This document shows positions 11,831 through 21,695 of a DNA stretch of 64,000 bases, piece by piece. The stretch is taken from NCBI RefSeq assembly GCF_018294505.1, contig NC_057794.1, forward strand, positions 190,767,114-190,831,113, in the 5' to 3' direction. Under the pieces are notes generated by a model. The model searched no databases and was not told where the DNA came from. It saw nothing but the letters and a program-made list of their open reading frames with translations. Every line of letters starts with the position of its first letter. Within the stretch, counting starts at the first letter, position 1. Origin of the DNA: Triticum aestivum. Taxonomy: Eukaryota; Streptophyta; Magnoliopsida; Poales; Poaceae. A program made the translations under genes and the position numbers.

Positions 11831-13973
11831 ATCTTGCAAATCTCTTAAGTCAATATGGTGCATATTGTGGCGTAATACACAAACAAGGAACAAAGCCGTA
11901 CAAGTATAATCATATGCAAGAGGAAAAGCTTCATAAAGGAAGCCACCAAATAAACGGGGTATTTGAATATATGTGACACAAACAAAGTTTGGACAAGGAA
12001 ATTTTTTACAAGCAACTTTTTTCCTAAAAACTATAATGCTTGGTCGAACCGAACACAAGTTAAAAAATAAAAACTTTGAGCATGAAAGCGACTTATATGG
12101 TTAATGTGTTCGGCATTGATGACGCGGTTGGAGCTTGATGCGGGACGAGGTTCCATATCCCAAGCCGGTCCCGAGGTGGCGGAGCGGAGAGCTCGACACG
12201 CCGAAGTGGTGACATAGCACGGTCAATGTAGGCCGGCAGAATGATGCCGAAGTCCCCGGATCATTTTCCTGTGCACAAAAACTGGTGCAAATCGGAGATA
12301 ATAGTAATAATAATAATTAAAAAATCGTTGCATAATAAATAATTTATGCAAAGTGAGTAATAAAAGAAATATGGCCTGGCGTCGAAGTCAATGTCGATGC
12401 AGGGCGTCGGCGTGATGCGGTAAAGGCATGGCAAAGCCTGAATTCACAGGTCGGTCCGAGTTCCGGATGCGGCATTCGCCGGACTATGTACGAAGACTGA
12501 CCGAACCACCATGCGACCGTCGTTAATGCGGCCACCATTTGATAGACCTATGTACATATGATGGACAAGGCAGAGTAATAATTCCTTGAGAAAATGAACC
12601 CAAACAAGCAAAAAATAGTGGGATTAATAGCACCTGATTTATTTATTGTAGCAATCCGAAGGAAGGTGATTCCCAAAATTGGGATTCGATCCGCACACCC
12701 ATTGCCTGATGGGTGATAAAACAACGGCATGGCAATGCTGACAAAGGTTGGCTCGCTGAGGCAAAGCCCTCGGTCCAGCTAACGTGACGGAGCTGGTCGG
12801 CTAGTGACATCGAAGTGTCCGGAGTAGGTTGATGAAGAGATGGCGAAGCCCCCGGTCCAGCCGAGATGTCAAAGCCTCGATGTCAGCTGATGAGTCGAAG
12901 TAGGTCGGCGTGATGGACACCAGCTTGAAGAAGCAATAGTGCGGCCCTGCTGATGCAGGTCGTGACGTGGTTGGTGCCGGCTAGATGAAGCGACTGTGCG
13001 GCGATGCCGGTATGCCCGCTCCGTGTAATCCGTGGGGCGACGATGTTGGTGATGATTTATCCTTCGCGATCCCGGACTCTTGTTCGGCTTGCCGAGATGA
13101 TGATCAGAAGAAGTTGAGCTCGGCTCAACAAAGTGACGACGTGTCTAGCGCAGGTCGGCAGCCTTGGAGCAATATTGCCGAACTGGTTTGACATCAGCAT
13201 GATGATGAAGATGACCTCAGGGGAGGCTTAAAAATTTACGGGCACGTGTTTAAAAACAATGCACAATACCCTAGAAGAGAATTCCTCTAAAAAGGTTGTC
13301 CAATATCACGTTCATAAAGAAACATGAATTCGGGTCGGATCCGTATTCGCGCAGAAAACAGATCCGAAAATTAGACCACTCATCGGAAGGTTCCCAGAGT
13401 TTGAACCGTCGGATGGAGCTGGAATTTGGAGGGGTGGTAGATATGGGAATTCCGCAGTAGATGAACGGTTGGATCTTCCAAAGAACCTCCGAGCTGGGCT
13501 CTGGAGACCACGCCCTAAACTCGTCCAAATTCCCGTCCAGATTTGACAGGGCTCCGGTATATCGTAGATTGTCGGAAATTCCTCCATCGGAACTCGACGA
13601 AATTTTGCATGGCTGTTGTAGATGTAATTCCGCACTATTTCACTGAAGCGATCGTCAAACCGACACTCGAGGAGGCGGTGACGGTGAATACAAGTTCGCT
13701 GTCCATAAAACAGCACGGCTGCCCGAGGGCAATGTTGAAGTTGAGCCCTCGAGCTCCATGGATGATTCCTCCCTGATCTTGATAGAGATCGAAGTTGATG
13801 TTTGATGAAGGCCCTCGTCCAAACATGGTGATCCGAACATGGGGTGTAGTTCTTGGTCGAACCAAGGTGACCAGTCGAGCTGGTGACGAAGATGCCGAAG
13901 TCGCAGTTGATCTGCAGGCGAGCCATCGACCTTTTTGCCGATCACATAGCGGAACTCTCAATGAAAGCACCAA

Positions 13974-14453
13974 TGTCGGTGTCAAAACCGGGGATCTCGG
14001 GTAGGGGGTCCCGAACTGTGCGTCTAAGGCGGATGGTAACAGGAGGCAGGGGACACAATGTTTTACCCAGGTTCGTGCCCTCTTGATGGAGGTAAAACCC
14101 TACGTCCTGCTTGATTAATATTGATGATATGGGTAGTACAAGAGAAGATCTACCACGAGATCATAGAGGCTAAACCCTAAAAGCTACCCTATGGTATGAT
14201 TGTATGTATATGGTCCATCGACTAGCCTGGCCTCGGTTTATATAATGCACTAGAGGCCTAGGATAACAAGAGTCCTAGCCGAATATGTCGCTGGGGAGGA
14301 GTCCTTGTCTTGATCACCAAGTCCTGTGGAATCTTCCATGTATGTGGTAGCTGTCCGAACTGGCCCATGAGTATACGGCCATGGGGGTCCTCGGCCCAAT
14401 CTAACAGATCGGGAGACGACGTGGTGAGTAGCCCCTAGTCCAGGACACTGTCA
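13974..14453 (-). repeat. 5' LTR of the minus-strand non-autonomous Gypsy element
   Basis: 480 bp, matching 8677-9164. The primer-site region lies just left of it (13955-13973). It contains a shared TATATAATGC box near 14240, read as GCATTATATAA on the minus strand, a plausible TATA element. Confidence 0.9.
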
Positions 14454-14458
14454 ACGGG

Positions 14459-15371
14459 AGAACATAGGGAAACAAAATCAGAGCAAAACAGAACATAAAC
14501 ATAAACATAACATAGACATGTCTTTCCCCTCTTAAAGACATGTGACTTCTCTCCTCTTGAACACCAAGCATCTAGGGCCTTTGACGTGATTACCTCTCTC
14601 TCCCTTTTTCTTTCTCTACCCCTTTAGAAGAGAATAAGCTTTGATGTGATCTCTCTGATGTGATCTCTCTCCCCTCTTTGACATCAATTTCTAAGAAGGG
14701 GTCTTCTGGAGTGTGAGTCAAAATAGGTTTGGTCCCTGAGTCATAGAGCAAAGCAGCATATAGATTGTGACACTGATAGAGGACAAGAATCATCGAGTGT
14801 AGCCAAGGGAACAAAATGCAGGAACAAGTGGCAAATTGTCTTTTCTATAGTGAAATCGGTGGCACCGAGTTTTGTTCTTCGGGTGCACTCAAAGGATTCG
14901 GTTGGACCGAAAGTAGCAAACTGGTGTGTCCGAGATTAGCACAGAAAAAGAGCAATAGTCACCTTAGCTCACTAGGCAAATAAGATCTCACAAAGATTTG
15001 CAAGGAATTAACTAAAGGATTTGAAATGAATTGGATGATGGGAATGCAGAACAAAAACAAAGAGAAAAGAAAATTAGAAATGAAGGGGAATAAATATGCA
15101 AGGGACGAATGCAAAGAACAAATGCAAAGACTCAGAGAAACACTAGAGAACTTCATCTAGAAGTGGGTGGTGACAAAGTCACCTATGTTAGAGTATATTG
15201 ACTGAGGAGTCAAGTGTGAACACTTGATCATAGGTCACTCATTGTTTAATCTCAAAATGGGGTTACCATTTTTCGTTTATGCTTTTGATGTATTCACATC
15301 TTGTTGAACTGCTTTGACCCATTACTTGGAGTAAAGCTTCTCTAAGATGAAATAGCATACCTTGGGTGGTG
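14459..15371 (-). other. 3' untranslated interior of minus-strand Copia, middle segment
   Basis: About 0.9 kb between two nested elements. It has CT-rich runs near 14525-14690 and two TCGGT-N3-ACCGA palindromes at 14866-14878 and 14898-14910 like those in the LTRs. The minus-strand frame at 14590-14814 shows no known domain. I see no gene here. Confidence 0.6.
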
Positions 15372-15376
15372 GTGTT

Positions 15377-15843
15377 TGAGAGAGTCCTGGATTAGGGGGT
15401 CTCCGGACAGCCGGACTATATCCTTTGGCCGGACTGTTGGACTATGAAGATACAAGATTGAAGACTTTGTCCCGTGTCCGGATGGGACTCTCCTTGGCGT
15501 GGAAGGCAAGCTTGGCAATAAGGATATGTAGATCTTCTTCCTTGTAACCGACTCTATGTAACCCTAGCCCCCTCCGGTGTCTATATAAACAGGAGGGCTT
15601 AGTCTGTAGGACAACAACAATCTTACCATATGCTAGCTTCTAGGGTTTAGCCTCTACGATCTCATGGTAGATCAACTCTTGTAATACTCATATCATCAAG
15701 ATCAATCAAGCAGGACATAGGGTATTACCTCCATCGAGAGGGCCCGAACCTGGGTAAACATTGTGTCCCCCGCCTCCTGTTACCATCCTCCTTAGACGCA
15801 CAGTTCGGGACCCCCTACCCGAGACCGCCGGTTTTGACCAACA
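15377..15843 (+). repeat. 5' LTR of the Fatima-like host element
   Basis: 467 bp. TATA-like GTCTATATAAAC is at about 15579-15590. It ends ...GACCAACA, where sister LTRs end GACACCGACA, so two or three bases were lost near the end. The primer-site region TTGGTGCTTTCATTGAGAG follows directly. Confidence 0.92.
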
Positions 15844-15889
15844 TTGGTGCTTTCATTGAGAGTTCCACTATGTCTCATCATAAGGAGCG

Positions 15890-16935
15890 ATGGCTCGTCT
15901 CGTTGTCAAGAACAACATCTCCTCTGGGGGAGCCCTGGCTGTAGGCCAAACTCTCCGACTAGGCGGCTTCGTCATGACCGCCCGCTCGGCCGCTGCGCCG
16001 ACGATGACTTCTCGGGTCATCGAAAATAGCCTCCACATCGGCTCGAAATTCACCGAGCAGATGGATCCAATGGAGCTCTCCTCTTTGAACGAGCTCTTGG
16101 TCGCATTGCCGCTCTGGGAGTCTCTACGGACTACGATCGGATTGGGCTTAAACCCGACCAAAGGGAGATTAACTCTTTGCCGGTCACCCATCAGATAGCA
16201 GTGGTGGAGGAGCAATGCGGCGATTCTCCCTCTATCCTGAGGACGAACTATGTCCGGATTCCCGAGCTCTCCGAGCCGGATACCCGCCCACGGGAGGACA
16301 TCGCCCTAACCCTGAACCTAGAATCAGGCTGCATGCTGAACCTGCGGGGCAACATCCCGGAGACCGAACTTCGAAGATCGGAAACTCCCCCGCCCCGTGG
16401 TCTCAGATTGGGTCAAGGTCTGGACTTAAATCCACCCAACCACCCAGATATAAACGATCTTTCCCACATTAGGCAAGAGCCCCAAGAGACAGTACATCAC
16501 TATTGGGCCAAATTCCTCCTTGTAATGAACAAGGTCAAGGACTGTTGCGAGGAAGACGCAATTTCGTTCTTTTGCAACAATTGCACGGACAAGGGAATCC
16601 GCAACGCGAAAGTCGCCGTGACATAGCACACTTCCTGACTTGGCGGCCATAGTACGGAAGTACTGTGCGATGGAAAGCGCCTAGAAAACCCAAACAAAAT
16701 TTGGGATAATCCGGCTCTCACAAAACCCCCAGTCCGAACTAAAAGGGTGCACTCTCATAAGTCGCCCGACTCAATTACAAAGAAGCAAAATCCCACTATA
16801 GGGCATGGAACCGTATTGGAGGGATGGCTTAACGGGCCCTGCAAAATTCATAGTACATCGGATATCATACCAACATACAGCCTTAGAGCATGTTGGGTAC
16901 TCCCCCGCCTCGGGGTTCGAAGTGGCCCCGTTCAG
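15890..16935 (+). pseudogene. gag remnant of the Fatima-like host element
   Basis: Broken frames with gag-like pieces. LSHIRQEPQETVHHYW near 16457-16504 corresponds to the gag core phrase LSHIIQQSGESARKLW of the nested sibling (about 23570). CTLRACW-type text near 16880-16905 recalls the cysteine-containing C-terminus. Stops at 16624 and after 16681 interrupt it, and much of the N-terminal half seen in the sibling gag is missing. Role would be capsid/nucleocapsid. Confidence 0.65.
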
Positions 16936-17284
16936 TAGATACCACACCCTTCTAGGGAGGGAGGCATTCACGATCTTCCAAGACATACCCCATTATGGGT
17001 ACATGAAGCTCAAAATGCCCGAGCGCAATGGAATCATAACTCTAGCTAGTGATCCGGACATAGCACTCCGCACCGAGAACAAAATAGCCGCACTGGCCCT
17101 CGAGGCATTATCCGAAGCCCTTGCGGCAGAGGAATTAACTGCGCTGCGCTCCAAAGTGGACAGGGACAATGTGATACTCGACAAAAGATCCAAGTCCACC
17201 TCTTTTAAACCAGCGGATGAAATAGTCAAATTCCAAGTCCATCCGACTGCCCCACAAAAACAGCATCCATCAGGGCATAGTTAA
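16915..17284 (+). pseudogene. Aspartic protease C-terminal remnant
   Basis: The phrase FSRYHTLLGREAF (about 16930-16968) and the following HYGYMKLKMPERNGII match the region after the retropepsin core in this lineage. The catalytic D-G-G part is missing, apparently removed by a deletion joining gag C-terminus to this point. The frame continues into a helical, alanine-rich linker and ends at 17284. Confidence 0.6.
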
Positions 17285-18123
17285 AACCCTCTATAGATGC
17301 CGCACTACGGGAGTTCCTATGCGAGAATTGGGACATATTCGCCTGGCATCCTTCAGACATGCCAAGAATCCCATGCAGGCTGGCCGAGCATAGCCTTAAC
17401 ATCCTAAAGGGATTCAAGCCGGTCAAGCAGACTCTTCGGCGTTTCTCCGAACCTAAGTGACAAGCCATGGGAGAGGAGCTAGCCAAGCTACTGGAGGCCA
17501 GATTCATTAGAGAAATAAAACATCCGGACTGGCTAGCAAACCTGGTAATGGTACCAAAGAAGGACAAATCCTAGCTCCTATGTGTCGACTTCAAGGACCT
17601 TAATAAGGCTTGCACAAAGGACCCCTTCCCCCTCCTTCGCATCGATCAAATTATCGACGCCACCACAGGACACGACTCATTGTGCTTCCTCGACGCATAC
17701 TCCGGTTACTACCAAATTAAGATGGCAGAGTCCGATCAAGCCGCAGCGGCATTTATCACTCCATACGTCCCCTTCTGTTTTAACACAATGCCTTTCAGGC
17801 TCAAAAACGCCGGCGCAACGTATCAACGCATGATTCAGACATGTCTGGAAAAGCAGATCGGCAAAACAGTGGAGGCATACGTAGACGATGTGGTCGTTAA
17901 AACCAGACACATCGACTCCTTAATAGACGACTTGAGGCTCATGTTCCACAATCTCCGAACATACGACATTAAGCTCAATCTGAAAAATTCGTTTTCGGCG
18001 CACCCGCCGGAAAGCTCCTGGGCTTCATCGTCTCCAGTAGAGGAATTGAAGCGAATTCGGCTAAAATTCGAGCTCTGTCGCAGTTGGCTATCCCAAATGA
18101 CCTCAAGAAAATCCAGAAGTTAA
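17285..18123 (+). pseudogene. Reverse transcriptase, Ty3/Gypsy type, interrupted
   Basis: Recognisable Gypsy RT: FAWHPSDMP at the start, DFKDLNKAC near 17590, FLDAYSGYYQIKM near 17687-17725, and the active site YVDD at 17878-17889. In-frame TGA at 17458 and TAG at 17572 break it; the second sits where related proteins have tryptophan. The frame shifts near 18000-18090, where RNase H-side text continues in another frame. It would have copied element RNA to DNA in the cytoplasmic particle. Confidence 0.88.
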
Positions 18124-19110
18124 CTAGATGTGTGGCGGCCTTAAGCCGCTTTATCTCCCGATTAGGAGAAAAGGCACTCCCCCTTTATCGCCTTCTTCGG
18201 CGCACCGAACACTTCGAGTGGACGGACGCAGTCACGGCCGGATTGGAAGAAATAAAAGCCATCCTAGCCACCAACCCAATCTTGGCCGCGCCAAATGTCG
18301 GCGAACCAATGCTATTATATATAGCGGCAACTCACCAAGTTGTAAGCGCAGTGCTCGTCGTCGAACGGGAGACGGGCGGACATAAATTCCCACTTCAAAA
18401 GTCGGTATATTATGTATCCACTGTCCTCACTCCATGCAAATCACGGTACCCACATTATCAAAAGATAGCATACGCGGTATTCATGGCATCCTGGAAATTA
18501 TGACACTACTTTCAAGAGTGTTCAATTATGGTGGCCTTAGAAGTACCACTCAACGACATAATAAACAACCGCGATGCCATGGGCCGGATTGCCAAATGGG
18601 CTATCGTGCTCCTCCCGTTCGAAAAAACATATAGACCACGGCGAGCCATTAAGTCGCAAGTACTGGCCGCTTTTGTCGCCGAGTGGATAGAAGCCGAACT
18701 CCCTAAAGAGTATGGTGCGTACTCCAATTGGATCATGCACTTTGATGGCTCTAAAATGCTGGCTGGTCTGGGGGCTAGCGTCATCCTGACGTCCCCCACT
18801 GGAGATACAGTCCAATACGTACTCCAAATACTATACACAGACTCCAACAACGCAGCCGAATACGAGGCCCTATTACATGGTCTCCGGATGGTAGTTTCCA
18901 TGGGCATTCTATGCCTAGAGGTGCGTGGGGACTCGAACCTCGCAATATCTCAAATAAATGGAGACTTCGATGCCAAGGATCCGAAAATGGTGGCATATCG
19001 CAATGTCGTCCTCAAAATGTCAGCTCGATTCGAGGGGCTTGAATTCCACCATGTGGCTCGGGAAAACAATCAGGCGGCGGATATCCTCGCCCGTATCGGC
19101 GCTAAGCGTG
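18084..19110 (+). pseudogene. RT connection and RNase H remnant
   Basis: The frame 18084-18503 has ALSRFISRLGEKALPLY and FEWTDAV, the usual connection after Gypsy RT. After a break, 18528 onward contains HFDGSKM near 18738, an RNase H D-G-S start, and NNAAEYEALLHGL near 18847-18885, which holds the catalytic glutamate. DSNLAISQINGDF near 18930-18965 and ENNQAADILARIG near 19063-19100 carry the later acidic residues. The domain looks nearly whole but is separated from RT by frame changes. Confidence 0.85.
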
Positions 19111-20528
19111 ATCCTGTCCCACCTAATATCTTCTTGGAAAGGCTGTTTAAGCCATCTGTGGTATGGGAAGGGGACACCGGTAACAATAGTCCGGACCCAG
19201 CCACAACACCAGATACCGAACACTCTGACACAATCGAAGGCTCTGCCATCGAAATAACACCTTCAGCTCACGTGATAATGGCCGTTATCGCCCCGTGGAC
19301 AGAACCATTCCTGGCCTACCTAACCAGGCAGGAACTACCCGAGGACCAAAATGAGGCACGCTGCATAGTGCGGCGATCGAAAGCCTACAAGGTCCAGGAA
19401 GGAGAGCTTTATAAGAAAAGCACTATCGGAGTCCTTCAAAGGTGCATCTCCGAAGAGGAAGGGAGGAAGCTTTTGGCAGAAATCCATGCTGGACTCGGCG
19501 GCCACCACGCCGCAGCCCAGGCCCTTGTTAGCAAGGCCTTCCGTACAGGTTTCTATTGGCCGACGGCCTGAGCAGATGCACAGGATCTGGTCCAACGTTG
19601 CGTTGGTTGCCAGCTTTTTGCAAACCAAAGCCATATGCCGCCTACCACTCTCCAAACAATCCCCATTACTTGGCCCTTTGCGGTCTAGGGGCTTGATATG
19701 GTCGGACCCCTCAAAGGGGGAACCCATAAGAAAAAATACTTACTGGTCATGGTGGATAAATTCACCAAATGGATAGAAGCCAAACCCGTTAAAATGGCTG
19801 AATCCGGACCGTTGAAGGACTTCATATCTGGGGTTGTACACCGTTATGGCATCCCCCACAGCATCATCACTGACAACGGCACGAACTTTACAGCCGACGA
19901 GGTAAAACTTTGGTGCAGCAACATGTGCAACAAGCTCGATTATGCTTTTGTCTATCACCCGTAAACTAACGGTCAAGTCGAGCGAGCAAATGGTCTTATC
20001 ATGAGTAGCATCAAACCCAGATTAGTGCGGTCCTTAAAGGAATAAAACATGCACTGGGTAGAGGAGCTCGACTCCATACTATGGGGGCTGCGGACCACGC
20101 TGAATCGCACTACCGGATACACACCGTTTTTTATGGTGTATGACGTAGAGGCGGTTCTGCCTTGCGACATAATTCATGACTCACCTCGAGTGCGCATGTA
20201 CGAAGAAAAAGAGGCCGAGATCGATTGGCAGAATAGTTTGGACGCCCTGGAGGAGGAGCGCGATGTGGCAAAAGCCCGTTCCGCATTCTATCAGCAACAT
20301 GCTCGAAAGTATCAAAGCAGAGAAGTACAGGCCAAAACCTGTAACGTTGGCGAACTATTTCTACGCCTACCGGAGAAGAAAAAGAACAAGCTCAAGCCCA
20401 AATGGGAAGGTCCCTTCATTATTGACCAGGTTCTGACCGGTGGAGCGTACCGTCTGCGAGATGCATTGGACAATCGACTTGAGCCAAACCCATGGAATGC
20501 AGCCAGACTCCAAAGATTCTACGCCTAG
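19111..20528 (+). pseudogene. Integrase, Ty3/Gypsy type, interrupted
   Basis: The zinc-binding region lies near 19450-19620: HAGLGGHHAAAQAL and then the C-X2-C part at about 19592-19620 (RCVGCQLF) in the same frame after a stop at 19569. The catalytic core follows: DMVGP near 19696, TDNGTNF near 19869-19889, and NGQVERANG near 19969-19995. TAG before GLDMVGP (19687), TAA at about 19962 before TNGQVE and TAA near 20042 truncate it. The C-terminal part to 20528 contains the KLKPKWEGPFI phrase typical of the integrase tail. It follows RNase H, confirming Gypsy order. Confidence 0.88.
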
Positions 20529-21195
20529 TGCCAGACTCTATGTTTGTTTCCTTACCCCCGTCAATTTTTTGCATATACATTATCTATCATTTCTCTCTTT
20601 CTTCTTTTTTCTTCTTCTCAAGGCCTTAAAAGCCTAACTTGTGTCTTGACTACACAATCTTGACGCGCTAACCGCGCTCATTATACCTGCGGGCTTCTTA
20701 TACAGAAGCTTAATATAACTATTTTTCTGGGCTTTATGCCCCACACATGTGCTATTCTTCCGCATGTACCTTTTTTCGCCATTATATGCATCGATATGAC
20801 TTAAGTTTTGGCCAAGCTGGGTTGCCTGGCTCTTGTATTTATGCCCTATGTTCCCGTTAATTCGGCTAGGGCATAAGGGGAGCAACTCTGCGATTGTTAC
20901 TGCCGGGTCAGCCGGATGTGTACCTCAGACTGGGTGAAGCCGAAAGCTAGCGTTCTTAATGGAATATTCAGTCGGTGAACAAAAGATGACTTTTATTTAT
21001 TTTGGTACATGCCCCTAGATGTTTGTTGCCTGCGTCTCTTTTGGCAGTTCGGACATGCACATTAGGGCATTCGTACCCGGGAAAGGAACCCTTAACGGAA
21101 CTATTCTCCCTGGAAGATGTTTCTTAATATCCATGTAATATAACATAGCTAGTTCGGTACTTGTCTGTTCAAGCACTTATGACCCCTACGCCTGG
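20529..21195 (+). other. Post-pol non-coding region of the Fatima-like host element
   Basis: No ORF. It contains a CT-rich run at 20585-20625. A 31-base block at 20922-20952 is identical, in reverse complement, to 11698-11728 of the minus-strand relative. It ends in CCTGG (21191-21195), the target duplicated when the sibling element inserted. Confidence 0.7.
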
Positions 21196-21648
21196 TGAGG
21201 GAGTCCTGGATTAGGGGGTCTCCGGACAGCCGGACTGTTGGACTATGAAGATACAAGATTGAAGACTTCGTCCCGTGTTCGGATGGGACTCTACTTGGCG
21301 TGGAAGGCAAGCTAGGCAATACCGATATGTATATCTCCTCCTTTGTAATCGACCTTGTGTAACCCTACCCCCTCCGGTGTCTATATAAACCGGAGGGTTT
21401 TAGTCCGTAGGACAACATACAATCATACCATAGGCTAGCTTCTAGGGTTTAGCCTCTTTGATCTCGTGGTAGATCAACTCTTGTAATACTCATATCATCA
21501 AGAACAATCAAGAAGGACGTAGGGTATTACCTCCATCAAGAGGGCCCGAACCTAGGTAAACATCGTGTCCCCTGCCTCCTGTTACCATCCGCCTTAGACA
21601 CACAGTTCGGGACCCCCTACCCGAGATCCTCCGGTTTTGACACCGACA
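21196..21648 (+). repeat. 5' LTR of the nested gag-only Fatima-like element
   Basis: 453 bp. Compared with the 3' LTR it lacks about 18 bases near 21237, bounded by the short repeat GACT, so a small slippage or illegitimate deletion is likely. TATA-like GTCTATATAAAC is near 21379-21390. Confidence 0.93.
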
Positions 21649-21695
21649 TTGGTGCTTTCATTCAGAGTTCCACTGTGTCGTCACCATAAGACTTT

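Larger units (their letters stand above)
9165..13973 (-). other. Non-coding interior of the non-autonomous Gypsy element
   Basis: 4.8 kb without a recognisable retroelement protein. The longest frames (for example minus 13312-13926) do not look like gag and have no motif; I treat them as chance. Two stretches, about 10130-10800 and 11290-11830, are diverged direct copies of one another. Both contain a CGAAGAAAATAGT-like phrase, a CTCCCTTT phrase and a GGAGCC(G/A)GG phrase in the same order. The same 3' motifs occur in the interior of the Fatima-like element, so this is a conserved family region. Confidence 0.65.
8677..14453 (-). mobile_element. Non-autonomous Gypsy element related to Fatima, minus strand
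   Basis: 5777 bp between LTRs 8677-9164 and 13974-14453. Flanks ATGGG (8672-8676) and ACGGG (14454-14458) form a 5-bp target duplication with one mismatch. The primer-site region next to the right LTR (complement TTGGTGCTTTCATTGAGAG) is the same as in the Fatima-like elements at 15844 and 21649. The interior has no gag core, protease, RT or integrase, so it is a large non-coding derivative. The LTRs share the R/U5-side text with Fatima-like LTRs but have a different U3 end. Confidence 0.85.

Noticed and set aside
13312..13985. Overlapping minus-strand frames up to 204 codons as a gag gene of the non-autonomous element
   Set aside because: No gag core phrases, several overlapping frames with similar length, and the region corresponds to the untranslated leader of related elements.
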